Below are positions 21,280 through 29,712 of a stretch of 64,000 nt of DNA, piece after piece. The position numbers and the translations under genes were made by a program. Position 1 is the stretch's first letter. Every line of letters begins with the position of its first letter. This DNA is from Nitrospirillum amazonense (GTDB lineage Bacteria; Pseudomonadota; Alphaproteobacteria; Azospirillales; Azospirillaceae). A model generated the notes under the pieces. That model was not told the origin of the DNA, did not search any database, and saw nothing but the letters and a program-made list of their open reading frames with translations. The stretch spans positions 675,591-739,590 of the forward strand of contig NZ_VITV01000002.1 in the NCBI RefSeq assembly GCF_007828035.1. The letters run 5' to 3'.

Positions 21280-21462
21280 TTACCTAGAGAATCGCTCTAA
21301 ACCAAATGGGATTCCAGCATTTTTTGCCGGCCTTCACGTCCTGGGTCCGGACACCGGTCCGGCGTCCCCCCGCATTTTCCAATGACGGTAGCGTTTCGGG
21401 CCCATCGGCGACGCCCTTTCAGGCGGCTGCCCATTTGCGTCCGGGGGCGGCGGGATATACCC

Positions 21463-21478
21463 TGGCCCCGTCCCTGCA
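21463..21478 (+). promoter_or_regulatory. Candidate sigma54-type promoter of the fliO-fliP operon
   Basis: TGGCCCCGTCCCTGCA has the -24 TGGC and the -12 GC at correct spacing, with CTGC in place of TTGC. It lies about 70 bases before the TTG start chosen for the FlhB-like gene. GC-rich context makes a chance match possible. Confidence 0.4.
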
Positions 21479-21545
21479 TGTGCCGACCAGGCCCCATATG
21501 GCCGGCCGGGGCCGCTTTTCAATTCAACGAAGGACTCATCCCCCT

Positions 21546-21959
21546 TTGCCCTCCGGCCCCACGCCCCCAGACCCCGAGGACGACAGCGACAAGCCCCGCC
21601 GCCAGGTGGCGGTGGCCTTGCAGCACATGGCCGAGGGCCTGCCGCGCATCGTCGCCACCGGCCAGGGCGCCGTGGCCGAGCAGATCCTGGAACTGGCCTT
21701 CGCCAACGGCGTGAAGGTGCGGCAGGATGCGGACCTGGCGGAAATCCTGTCGGTCATCGACATCGACAGCGAAATTCCCATCGAGGCGCTGGCGGCGGTG
21801 GCGGAAATCCTGGCCCACGTCTACCGTGCCAACGGCCGCCTCAGCAGCGGCGTCCCGCTGGATGCAACCTCCCCCGGAACCGTCCAGCCCCCCAACCCTT
21901 ATGGCCAGGCCCCCGGTCCGGGGCCCGGCACCACGTCCGGAACACCGCCGATCAGATGA
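21546..21959 (+). CDS. Stand-alone homologue of the FlhB cytoplasmic domain (FlhX-like)
   Basis: A soluble 137-residue protein that resembles only the C-terminal cytoplasmic domain of FlhB/YscU: RRQVAVALQHM, then LAFANGVKVRQDADLAEILSVID and a helix ending EILAHVYRANGR. The NPTH cleavage motif and the membrane part of FlhB are absent. Such proteins (FlhX/YlqH-like) are thought to modulate or partly replace the FlhB C-domain in export. I place the start at a TTG (21546) with AAGGA upstream because the open frame extending to 21306 has low-complexity, non-conserved sequence and crosses the putative promoter. The stop overlaps the next start (ATGA). Confidence 0.75.
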   Translation: MPSGPTPPDPEDDSDKPRRQVAVALQHMAEGLPRIVATGQGAVAEQILELAFANGVKVRQDADLAEILSVIDIDSEIPIEALAAVAEILAHVYRANGRLSSGVPLDATSPGTVQPPNPYGQAPGPGPGTTSGTPPIR

Positions 21960-22288
21960 CCCCGCCCCTTTCCCCCGAAGCGGATGCCTTGGCCACGGCC
22001 ATGGACGACCTGCTGGCCATCCTGAACCGCACCGCCGACCTTGTCGCGGCCGGCGACGCGGTGGAATTCGCCGGCCTGGAGGATGAGGCCACTGCATTAT
22101 GCAATGCAGTTGTCCAGTTGTCGCCGCAGGAAGCCCGATCCTTCCTGCCGCGACTGGAGGGCGTGCTGGCGGCCCTGGAGCGGCTGGAAGCGGTGGTGAG
22201 GAAGGCCAACGAGCTGACGCAGGGCAAGGCCACGGTGGGCCGGGCGGCCGCCGCCTACCGCCGGGCCGAAGATCCGGATGTCGGCTGA
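21956..22288 (+). CDS. Small helical protein in the flagellar operon (possible FlgN/FliT-like chaperone)
   Basis: A 110-residue, all-helical soluble protein without a recognised family. Length, acidic-helical composition (AMDDLLAILNRTADLVAAGD, then LERLEAVVRKANELTQGK) and position between the FlhB-domain gene and fliO suggest an export chaperone of the FlgN/FliT sort, but this is an inference. It starts inside the stop of the previous gene (ATGA overlap) and its end overlaps fliO by 11 bases, so the four genes are translationally coupled. Confidence 0.65.
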   Translation: MTPPLSPEADALATAMDDLLAILNRTADLVAAGDAVEFAGLEDEATALCNAVVQLSPQEARSFLPRLEGVLAALERLEAVVRKANELTQGKATVGRAAAAYRRAEDPDVG

Positions 22289-22640
22289 CCCCATGACCAC
22301 GTCCGCCGCCTATTACGTCTACGCCGCCCTGATGCTGGGCCTGGTGCTGGGCTTCATCCTGGTCACCGGCTGGCTGGTGCGCCGCTTCGGCGGCGGCGCC
22401 CTGATGCGCCTGCCCGGCCGGGCCCAGCGCCGCCTGGGCGTGGTGGAGGCCATGGCCCTGGACCCGCGCCGCCGCCTGGTGCTGATCCGGCGCGACGGGG
22501 TGGAACATCTGCTGCTGCTGGGCGGCACCCAGGACCTGCACCTGGAGGGCCCCATACCGCCGGGCGGCCCCTCCACCTTCGAGACCGTTCTGAACGAGGC
22601 CGCCGCCCCGCCGGCGCCCGCCCCGGGGCCTGTACCATGA
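22278..22640 (+). CDS. fliO: Flagellar biosynthetic protein FliO
   Basis: Short bitopic inner-membrane protein (120 residues) that helps assemble the FliPQR export gate. One membrane helix (about residues 11-33, YYVYAALMLGLVLGFILVT) is followed by the cytoplasmic FliO domain: LGVVEAMALDPRRRLVLIRRDGVEHLLLLGG. The tail is Pro/Ala-rich. Start is the ATG at 22278; an ATG at 22293 is an alternative. Its last four bases overlap the fliP start. Confidence 0.9.
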   Translation: MSADPMTTSAAYYVYAALMLGLVLGFILVTGWLVRRFGGGALMRLPGRAQRRLGVVEAMALDPRRRLVLIRRDGVEHLLLLGGTQDLHLEGPIPPGGPSTFETVLNEAAAPPAPAPGPVP

Positions 22641-23410
22641 GCACCACCCCCAGCCGCCCCTCCCGCCTGTTCCGCTGGGGCGGGCCCGTCCTGGCCATGC
22701 TGCTGACGGTGGCGGCCTCGCTGCTGGCCGGCACCGCCTATGCGCAAAGCCTGAACCTGGACCTGGGCTCGCAGGGGGGCAGTTCCACCAGCCGCATCAT
22801 CCAGCTGGTGGTGCTGATCAGCGTGCTGTCGGTGGCGCCCAGCATCCTGGTGATGATGACCAGCTTCGTGCGCATCATCATCGTGCTGGGCTTCCTGCGC
22901 TCCGCCATGGGCACGCAGCAGGTGCCGCCCAACCAGGTGATGCTGAGCCTGGCCTTGTTCCTCACCTTCTTCATCATGGCGCCCACCTTCCAGGCGTCCT
23001 ACGACGCGGGCATCAAGCCCATGATCGATGAACAGGTGGATGAACTGACGGGCCTGAAGAACGCCGTCGTACCCTTCCAGGACTTCATGCTGAAGCACAC
23101 GCGGGAACGCGACCTACAGCTGTTCACCGACATTGCCAAGATCGACAAAGTGACGGCAGCCAAGGATCTGCCCATCCAGGTGGTCATCCCCGCCTTCATG
23201 CTGTCCGAGCTCAAGCGCTCCTTCGAGATCGGCTTCCTGGTGTTCGTGCCCTTCCTGGTCATCGACATGGTGGTGTCGTCGGTGCTGCAGTCCATGGGCA
23301 TGATGATGCTGCCCCCGGCCATGATCTCCCTGCCGTTCAAGATCATCTTCTTCGTGCTGGTGGACGGCTGGTACCTGATCGTCGGCAGCCTGGTGAAAAG
23401 CTTCGGGTAG
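22637..23410 (+). CDS. fliP: Flagellar export gate protein FliP
   Basis: Core inner-membrane subunit of the flagellar export gate, 257 residues. A cleavable signal peptide (to about residue 36, GTAYAQ) precedes the conserved LSVAPSILVMMTSFVRIIIV and FLRSAMGTQQVPPNQVM segments, and the C-terminal half has IPAFMLSELKRSFEIGF, DMVVSSVLQSMGMMMLP and the final DGWYLIVGSL. All landmarks are present. The start overlaps the fliO stop (ATGA). Confidence 0.97.
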   Translation: MSTTPSRPSRLFRWGGPVLAMLLTVAASLLAGTAYAQSLNLDLGSQGGSSTSRIIQLVVLISVLSVAPSILVMMTSFVRIIIVLGFLRSAMGTQQVPPNQVMLSLALFLTFFIMAPTFQASYDAGIKPMIDEQVDELTGLKNAVVPFQDFMLKHTRERDLQLFTDIAKIDKVTAAKDLPIQVVIPAFMLSELKRSFEIGFLVFVPFLVIDMVVSSVLQSMGMMMLPPAMISLPFKIIFFVLVDGWYLIVGSLVKSFG

Positions 23411-23438
23411 CGCCGCCCCTCGGCGCCGGCGCAACGAA

Positions 23439-23521
23439 GTGTGGGGCGCTTTGCCGCTGTTCAGCAGGCTCTTCCCATCTAGATTCGTAGAAGGCGTTAG
23501 GATCAACGCCTTGCCCCACAC
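23439..23521 (+). other. Two-stem structured intergenic element
   Basis: Outer arms GTGTGGGGC (23439-23447) and GCCCCACAC (23513-23521) are perfectly complementary. Inside, AAGGCGTT (23491-23498) pairs with AACGCCTT (23505-23512), and the inner 3' arm directly abuts the outer 3' arm, so the two helices can stack. It lies between fliP and the next start, so it could be a terminator or a leader structure. Confidence 0.6.
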
Positions 23522-23544
23522 GCCACACGACCTGAGTGAGGAAA

Positions 23545-24000
23545 ATGAAGAAGGTTCTGACCAGCGGTCTGCTGTCCCTGTTTGCCGTCACCGCCATCAC
23601 CGGGTTGGGGGCCGGCCAGGCGGCCGCCCAGGCCGGCCCGCAGTGCCCCAAGACCCTGCCGGTGACCGAGACGGTCAAGGACGTGCCGGCCGGCTTCAAG
23701 GCCTACCAGGACGGCAACCCGCCCAAGGCGCCGGATGGCAGCGCCCTGCCCCTGCCGCTGGCGGCCATCCTGTTCTGGAACGGCGAACCCGGCGGCCAGC
23801 CGCCCCTGCCCCCGGCCAGCCAGTCGCGCACGGCCCTGACCTGGAATTTCACGCCGGCCCAGGCCCAGAACCTGTGGATGGCCTGCGCCTATGACGCCAC
23901 CGCCATCATGATCGCGTCCAAGATGCCGGCCAGTGTCCACACCTGCACCGTGACCCTGTCGCCCGACGGCAACATGGCCGCCGGCCTGAACTGCCAGTAA
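23545..24000 (+). CDS. Secreted hypothetical protein (STY0301-like)
   Basis: A 151-residue exported protein with a signal peptide (KKVLTSGLLSLFAVTAITGL, cleavage near AAAQA). The mature part has three cysteines (QCPKTLP, WMACAYD, HTCTVTL) and the pattern WNFTPAQAQNLWMACAYD, resembling the uncharacterised STY0301 family of periplasmic proteins. I chose the ATG at 23545, which follows GTGAGGAAA; a GTG three codons earlier is possible. Not obviously flagellar despite its neighbours. Function unknown. Confidence 0.7.
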   Translation: MKKVLTSGLLSLFAVTAITGLGAGQAAAQAGPQCPKTLPVTETVKDVPAGFKAYQDGNPPKAPDGSALPLPLAAILFWNGEPGGQPPLPPASQSRTALTWNFTPAQAQNLWMACAYDATAIMIASKMPASVHTCTVTLSPDGNMAAGLNCQ

Positions 24001-24017
24001 GTCGCTGGAGAACCCGC

Positions 24018-27000
24018 TCAGCGCCGCTGGCTTGCCGGCGCTGGCGGGGCTGCGGCGGGCGTTGACGGCGCCGTCAACGCCGTGGGTGGCGGGTTCCCGG
24101 CCGGTTGACCACCACCCGGCGGCGCGGCGGCGCTGGGCGCCCCTTCGCCGGCGGGCGCCGGTGCTGCGGCGGGCGTCGTATCGCCCGGCACGGCGGCCCC
24201 CTGGGTCTGACGGGTGCGGTAGCTGTCCAGGAAGCTCTTGAACAGGTCGATTTCCTTGACCTGGTTCTGGATGGTTGCTGCGTCCAGCAGGCCGTTGGCC
24301 TCGGTCGGGCGGGTCATCACCTGGAACATGTTGGAATCCGGCCCCTTGTCCATCGACGGGCCGAAATCGGTGCGCAGCTTTTGCAGGCCCGGCAGATCTT
24401 GGGCCAGCGACAGGGCCACGGCCCGGTTCACCACCAGGCGCGAAATGGTGGGGTCGATGGGCTGGCCGGCGGCCGGCGGCGGGCCGATGACGTCGGCCAG
24501 GGCCTGGGCCGCCAGCGGCCACTGCTTGGCATGCCAGGCGATGTCGATGCGCATCAGGTTGGCGGGGCGGGAGTTGTCCTGCTTCAGCAGGGCCACGGCC
24601 TCCGGCCCCTTGTCGGTGCGCGACAGGGCGCGGGCGCGCAGCAACCGGCGTTCCGCCGCCATGGTGTCGGGAATGCCCGGCACCTCCGACTGGTCCAGGG
24701 CCGCCAGCGCCTTGTCCGGCTGGTTGTTCAGCAGGCGGATGGCCGCCTCGCGCGTGCCCACCTGGGCCTTCTGCTCCCCCTGCAGGCGGTACTGCACCTG
24801 GCGGTCCAGCAGTTCGGCCGCGCGGTCCAGCAGGTCCACATCCACCAGCCGCTCCGCCAGCACGCGGATGACCGTGTCGCCGTCGGGGCCCGGGGGCGTC
24901 AGTTCCTTGTACTGCTCATACAGCGACAAGGCCTCCAGCGGCGGCATCTTGTCGGCGCCGTTGCGCACGAACAGGCCGGTGAAGGTGTCCGTCATCTGCT
25001 TGGTGATCAGCGGCGCCTCGGGGCTATTGGGGAACAGGGTGATGGCGCGCTTCATGGTGTCGAAGGCCTGGGGGAAGTTGCCGGCCTTGATGTGCAGGTC
25101 GGCGAGGCGGCGCAGGATGTGCAATTCCAGGTCGTCGCCCGTCCAGGCGAAGCGCATCTTCTCCATCTGCTCCGCCGCCTTGGCGGGGGTCAGCTTGCCG
25201 GCGGCCAGTTCCTCGTCCACCAGCGCCATGCGGGCCTTGGTGCGGTAGAGGCGGTCCGTCCCCTCCGTCGCCGCGCGGTAGGAGTCGATGGCCTTCTCAT
25301 GGTCGCCCGCCAGGCGCGCCGCCTCGCCGCGCAGATAGTTGATGGCGGTCTCGGCCGGCCCCTTGTTGGCGCCGCGCTTCACCAGCCGGTCCAGCAGGGT
25401 ATTGGCCGTGTCCACGTCACCCTTGGCCAGCGCCGCCTCGGTCGCCGCCAGGCTGAAGCGGGTGTTGAACGGCTCCGGATATGTCCGCAGCAATTCCCGG
25501 CGGCTCTGGAACAGGCGATAGGCGGTGTCGTCGTCACCGGTGGTGTGGGCGGCGTAGGCGCGCCACAGGGCCACGTCCGGTTCATTCTGCAGGGCCGGGG
25601 CCGTCAGGTCGTCCAGGCCGCCCTTGGCATCGCCGGTCAGGATGCGGGCGGTGCCGCGCACGGCCGCGAACTCCGCCCGCTTCTCCAAATCCGGCTGGTC
25701 CTTGCGCGCCATCTCCAGCAGGCCCAGCGCTTCCTGACCGAAGCCGTTGCCGGCGTAGAAGCGGGCCAGATCCAGGCGCAGCTTGGGCCGATCGTCCGGC
25801 GGGGCCTTGACGATCTCGTTCATCACGTGCTCGCGTCCGGCCACGAAGCCGTTGGGGTCCACCTTGGCCCAGCGCTGGAAGTCGAAGAAGCGGTCGGGCT
25901 CCACCACCGGCGGCGGCGGTGCGGCGGTGGCGACGTCGGTGGACGGCGACAAGCGCAGGCCGCCCGGCACCGTCAGCTCAACCCCTTCCTTGGCCGGCTG
26001 CACCAGCAGGCGTTCATCGATGGGCCGGACCACCACCCCCTGGGCTGTGGGCAGGAACTGCGCCTCGGCATAGCGCAGCGTCACCGGCATCAACTGCGGC
26101 GCCGGGCTCATGGGGATGACCTTCAGCGTATCGCCCACCACCGGGTCGGAGAAGGTGAAGACCTTCACCGGCTTGGGCGTCTTCACCACCAGGCGGGGGC
26201 CCAACGCGAAGTCGGGGTCCGTCACCACCGGCACGCCCGCCGGCGCGCCGTCCGCCGGCGCGGTCGGGGCGTGGTCAAAAGTGATGCGATAGCCGGTGGC
26301 GCCCTCCCCAGTCACCTTGGGCTCCAGCACGGCTGGCGCCGGCAGGCGGAAGCCGGTGCCACCAGTGAAGGCCACCGGCTCTACCTGGCCCAGCACGGCC
26401 GGCTGGTTGACGGGTTGCGTCGGCGCGGTGGTCGGCGGCACCGCGCGGTCGAACAGCACGTACAGCCAGCCGGCCCGCGCGAACACAGCCACCGCCGAGG
26501 GCTGGCCGGGATCGAATACCAGGGTAGGCGGTGGTGCCGGCGGTGCGTCGGCGCCCGGCTGGGCGGCCGCCGATTCGGAAGCCGGCGCCCCCTCGGGCGC
26601 CGAGGCGCCCGGCGGATGCGCCGCCACCGGGGGAGCGCCATGCTCACCAGCGGGCGCAGGCTTGGCCTCGGGTGTCTTGGCCTCTGGTGCTTTGGCAGGC
26701 GGGGCCGCCTGCGCCACGGCCTTGGCGGCAGCCTCTTTCGCGGCCGCATCCTTGGCCGCCTGCTGCTGGATCAGGTACAGCGGCTGGCCTTCCTTGACGG
26801 CGCGCGGGTCGGCCGGCGGTGCTGCCACCGAGGGCGGGGCGCCGCTTGCGGGCGGCCCAGCGGGCGACAGGGCGGCAGCCTGGCTGGGCGCCGCCACCGG
26901 CGTCTTGGCGGCGGGGGCCGCCCTCTCCGCCGAGGGGCCCGAGGCGCCAATGCTGGTGGTCGTGCTGGCAGGGGCCGGCGGGGCGCCGGGCTTGCCGTCG

Positions 27001-27461
27001 CCCACGTCGATGACGACCTTGTCGCCGGAGCGGGACTGTTCGACCGTCGCGTTGGCGGGGATGGTCAGGGCGACGGTCAGGCCGGAACCGCCCGCCACCG
27101 CTTCCACCCCCGAGATGCGGGGAGAGCGGGCCTTGCGGGCGGCGCCCAGATCGGCCTTGGCCGGCCTGTCGAAATGAATCAGCAGCTTGGCACCGTCGCG
27201 CTCCAGCGTCGACTTGACCGGTCCCGCCCAGTCGAACACCAGGCGGCTGCGGCCGGGATGTTCACCGGCACGCACCGTCACCGTGGGCAGGGCGGCGCCC
27301 GCCTCCGCCGGCTGCGCGGCCGCAGGCTGGATGGCGGTGGGCTGGGTAGCGGCGGGCGGCGACTCCCTGGTCTCCTGGCCGGCGGCCAGAGCGGGGGTCG
27401 CCGCCAGCGCCAGGGCGGCGACCATCAGCAGGGAGCGGAAAAGCGGGGCGTAAGCGGTCAT
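24018..27461 (-). CDS. Large secreted AMIN/TPR-like protein of the motor operon
   Basis: An 1147-residue exported protein. Signal peptide to about residue 27. Residues 55-150 look like AMIN-type beta domains (VTVRAGEHPGRSRLVFDWAG, then LLIHFDRPAKADLG), a fold that binds cell-wall components; a Pro/Ala-rich linker follows to about 320; a second beta-rich part with another AMIN-like unit lies around 320-520; then about 500 residues of helical tetratricopeptide-like repeats and a Pro/Ala tail. It starts inside the stop of the MotB-like gene (ATGA), so it belongs to the motor operon. I infer a periplasmic scaffold around the motor or septal/polar wall; no named family recognised. Confidence 0.8.
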   Translation of the reverse strand: MTAYAPLFRSLLMVAALALAATPALAAGQETRESPPAATQPTAIQPAAAQPAEAGAALPTVTVRAGEHPGRSRLVFDWAGPVKSTLERDGAKLLIHFDRPAKADLGAARKARSPRISGVEAVAGGSGLTVALTIPANATVEQSRSGDKVVIDVGDGKPGAPPAPASTTTSIGASGPSAERAAPAAKTPVAAPSQAAALSPAGPPASGAPPSVAAPPADPRAVKEGQPLYLIQQQAAKDAAAKEAAAKAVAQAAPPAKAPEAKTPEAKPAPAGEHGAPPVAAHPPGASAPEGAPASESAAAQPGADAPPAPPPTLVFDPGQPSAVAVFARAGWLYVLFDRAVPPTTAPTQPVNQPAVLGQVEPVAFTGGTGFRLPAPAVLEPKVTGEGATGYRITFDHAPTAPADGAPAGVPVVTDPDFALGPRLVVKTPKPVKVFTFSDPVVGDTLKVIPMSPAPQLMPVTLRYAEAQFLPTAQGVVVRPIDERLLVQPAKEGVELTVPGGLRLSPSTDVATAAPPPPVVEPDRFFDFQRWAKVDPNGFVAGREHVMNEIVKAPPDDRPKLRLDLARFYAGNGFGQEALGLLEMARKDQPDLEKRAEFAAVRGTARILTGDAKGGLDDLTAPALQNEPDVALWRAYAAHTTGDDDTAYRLFQSRRELLRTYPEPFNTRFSLAATEAALAKGDVDTANTLLDRLVKRGANKGPAETAINYLRGEAARLAGDHEKAIDSYRAATEGTDRLYRTKARMALVDEELAAGKLTPAKAAEQMEKMRFAWTGDDLELHILRRLADLHIKAGNFPQAFDTMKRAITLFPNSPEAPLITKQMTDTFTGLFVRNGADKMPPLEALSLYEQYKELTPPGPDGDTVIRVLAERLVDVDLLDRAAELLDRQVQYRLQGEQKAQVGTREAAIRLLNNQPDKALAALDQSEVPGIPDTMAAERRLLRARALSRTDKGPEAVALLKQDNSRPANLMRIDIAWHAKQWPLAAQALADVIGPPPAAGQPIDPTISRLVVNRAVALSLAQDLPGLQKLRTDFGPSMDKGPDSNMFQVMTRPTEANGLLDAATIQNQVKEIDLFKSFLDSYRTRQTQGAAVPGDTTPAAAPAPAGEGAPSAAAPPGGGQPAGNPPPTALTAPSTPAAAPPAPASQRR

Positions 27462-28216
27462 GACGGAGGCTTGCCGTCCCGGGCGGCGTATTCACGGATG
27501 GCGATGTCGATGCGGCGGTCGGCCGTGGCCCGGTCGGCGTCGGTAGCAGCACCCGGGGCAGCCGGACCGGCGCCGTCGGCCTGGCCGCGTACGGTGATGG
27601 GTTCGGCATAGCCCGCGCGGGCCAGCGCCAGGGCGATGGTGCGGCCACGCGCCAGCGACAGTTCCCAGGTGGATGGGTAGGCGGCGTTGGCGATGGCGCC
27701 GGGCGCGTTGGAGCCGGGACCAATGGAGTTGAGGTCGGTATGGCCCACGACCTCAACCGCGTTGGCGACGTTGCTGACCACCCCGCCCAGCGCGAACAGG
27801 ATGGCCGCCCCGGCGGAGGACAGGGTGGTGGCCCCGGGGGCGAACAGCGCCTCCTCCGGCAGGGCGGCCACCAGACGGTCGCCCGCATGGATGACGCGGA
27901 CGGCGGCCAGGGCCGGCTCGCTTGACAGCTGGCGTTCCATCACCCGGGCCAGATAGCCCAGGTCGGTGGCCTTGCCCCGGTCCAGGTTGCCGTTGCCGTG
28001 CTGCTCGGCAGGGGAACCGCCGAAGATGGCCTGCAGCACCTGGTCCCGCCGCGCGTCCGGGGCCGTCATGCCGTACAGCATGACGAAGAACGACAGCATC
28101 AGGCAGACGAAATCGGTGAAGGAAATCAGCCAGATGCGCTTGGGCGCCTGGACCTTGGGCGCCAGGGACGGCAGGAAGCCCGGGATGGGCGGCGGCAGGG
28201 CATCGGGCTCGCTCAT
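27458..28216 (-). CDS. MotB-like OmpA-domain protein with channel aspartate
   Basis: A 252-residue inner-membrane protein with one N-terminal helix reading ISFTDFVCLMLSFFVMLYG, in which Asp35 sits where MotB has its proton-carrying Asp32. The C-terminal OmpA/MotB domain shows VEVVGHTD, the ELSLARGRTIALALARAGY helix and RRIDIAI, which binds peptidoglycan. It therefore has everything a stator B subunit needs, but no motA is in the window. The start overlaps the stop of the upstream MotB-like gene and its end overlaps the TPR gene start. Confidence 0.82.
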   Translation of the reverse strand: MSEPDALPPPIPGFLPSLAPKVQAPKRIWLISFTDFVCLMLSFFVMLYGMTAPDARRDQVLQAIFGGSPAEQHGNGNLDRGKATDLGYLARVMERQLSSEPALAAVRVIHAGDRLVAALPEEALFAPGATTLSSAGAAILFALGGVVSNVANAVEVVGHTDLNSIGPGSNAPGAIANAAYPSTWELSLARGRTIALALARAGYAEPITVRGQADGAGPAAPGAATDADRATADRRIDIAIREYAARDGKPPS

Positions 28217-28932
28217 GGCCGCGTCTCCGCCGCCGGCGTCACCGGAACCGCCGGCAGGCCGGCACGCGGCAGCCGGGCGCGGAACAGGAAGCGCACCGTG
28301 TCCGCCCTGCCCTTCTCCACCCCCACGGTCATGGCGCGCGGGGCCACGCCGGCCGCGGCCAGGGTGCGGGCCATGGCGCCGGCCTGGAACACGGGCAGGC
28401 TGGCGCCGGGATTGCCGCCGTCGCCCACCAGGAACTCCAGGTCGATCTCCAGCCCCGTCTCCTCATCCGGGCGCACGGCCTCGGCCATCTGGTGCCACAC
28501 GCCCTCGCGGCCGGGCAGGACGGTGACGATGGTGCCGCCCCCCTCCGCCGCCGCCGTGGCGAACAGGCTGGATGTGGGCATGGTCGCGGCCAGGGTGCCG
28601 CCCTTGCCGCTCTGGTCGATGACGGCGTCGGGCATCACGGCCACCAGGCGGCGGCCCACGGCGCCCAGGCGCTCATCCGCGCGGGCCAGGGCGGCCTGCG
28701 CCGCCGGCCCCTGGGTGAGGGTGACGCCGAACGCGTCCTGCACAGCCTGCACAACGGCGTCGAACTTCCGGTTCTCGAAGGTGGACAGCGAGGTCAGCAG
28801 GATGAAGAACGCCAGCAGCAGGAAGAATACCGACAGGTAGAGGACGAAGACCCCGCCCTCCTCCTGGGCGATCTTCCGTCCCCCCGACACCAGCCCCGCC
28901 ATGGGCCGGTTCCTGGACGCCCCAACCGTCAT
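28213..28932 (-). CDS. MotB-like membrane protein lacking the channel aspartate
   Basis: A bitopic inner-membrane protein of 239 residues with an N-terminal helix VFVLYLSVFFLLLAFFILLTSL that aligns with the MotB helix, but the channel Asp is replaced by Ser34. The periplasmic part resembles an OmpA/MotB domain only weakly: the GHTD and NRR peptidoglycan-binding motifs are missing. Start chosen at the ATG at 28932, with AAGG eight bases before it; another ATG at 28953 is possible. It lies 34 bases after cheZ and overlaps the next MotB-like gene. Possibly a partner or regulator of the complete MotB-like protein. Confidence 0.72.
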   Translation of the reverse strand: MTVGASRNRPMAGLVSGGRKIAQEEGGVFVLYLSVFFLLLAFFILLTSLSTFENRKFDAVVQAVQDAFGVTLTQGPAAQAALARADERLGAVGRRLVAVMPDAVIDQSGKGGTLAATMPTSSLFATAAAEGGGTIVTVLPGREGVWHQMAEAVRPDEETGLEIDLEFLVGDGGNPGASLPVFQAGAMARTLAAAGVAPRAMTVGVEKGRADTVRFLFRARLPRAGLPAVPVTPAAETRP

Positions 28933-28966
28933 AGCCGTCGCCTTTGGGCCCATCCCCTCTGAAGAC

Positions 28967-29629
28967 TTAGTCGAAGCTCGCCAGCAGGCGATCGATCTCA
29001 TCCTGGTCGATGGCCCGGCCGGGCAGCTGGGGCCCATGCAACAGGAAGTCATCGTCGGATGCGCCGCCGGCCGGCGTGTCGGCGGCGGGCGGACCGTCGG
29101 GGTGACGGCGCTGCACGTCTTCGCCGAAGGCCACCAGCATGGCCTCCACCTTGGCCTCGATATGCTTCAGCGCCTTCACCACCTTGGTGATGCGCTGGCC
29201 GGTGATGTCCTGGAAGTTGCAGGCCTCATAGATGCCGGTGGTGATGTCCATCATCTTGGACGACACCTCCGGCGTCACATCGCCGGCCATGCCCATCAGC
29301 TGGTCGCAGGCGTCCATGATACGGTTGGTGGCATCCTCCGTGGCGCCCACCACGGCGTCCAGCTCATCCGTGGCGCGGGGAATGTGTTCGGCGTGGATGT
29401 CGCTGGGCTGCAGCGCCGCGATTTCCTTCTTGGCGTTGTGGATGAAGCGGGCCAGGCCCTCAAGCTCGCCATAAAGCTTGATGTCGTGCTGGGTCACGTC
29501 GCCGCCCATGGAGGCGACCACGGTGGAGACGATCTGGGCGACCTCTTCCCGCGACAGCGGCTGGCGGGCCTGGGAGCGGGCGGCATCCAGCCGGTCCTGA
29601 AGGATCGGGTCGGCGGCGGGGCGGATCAT
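28967..29629 (-). CDS. cheZ: CheY-P phosphatase CheZ (copy 1)
   Basis: A 220-residue cytosolic helical protein. The catalytic segment EACNFQDITGQRITKV is present, with Asp141 and Gln145 matching the essential Asp/Gln pair of enterobacterial CheZ that dephosphorylates CheY-P. The C-terminal tail DQDEIDRLLASFD resembles the CheY-binding peptide of CheZ and FliM. Embedded in the leftward motor operon between motE and the MotB-like genes. A second CheZ is encoded at 47157-47909. Confidence 0.93.
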   Translation of the reverse strand: MIRPAADPILQDRLDAARSQARQPLSREEVAQIVSTVVASMGGDVTQHDIKLYGELEGLARFIHNAKKEIAALQPSDIHAEHIPRATDELDAVVGATEDATNRIMDACDQLMGMAGDVTPEVSSKMMDITTGIYEACNFQDITGQRITKVVKALKHIEAKVEAMLVAFGEDVQRRHPDGPPAADTPAGGASDDDFLLHGPQLPGRAIDQDEIDRLLASFD

Positions 29630-29712
29630 GGCGGCTCTCGTCTCGTCAAATGGGGCCGGTTATCAGGCCTGGTGGCGGCTGGGTTGGGGTTTGGTGCGGT
29701 TGGCGAGCGCGC

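Noticed and set aside
24105-27611. Very long rightward open frame opposite the TPR gene
   Set aside because: Arg/Gly-rich shadow of the leftward gene, which has a signal peptide and coupled start.
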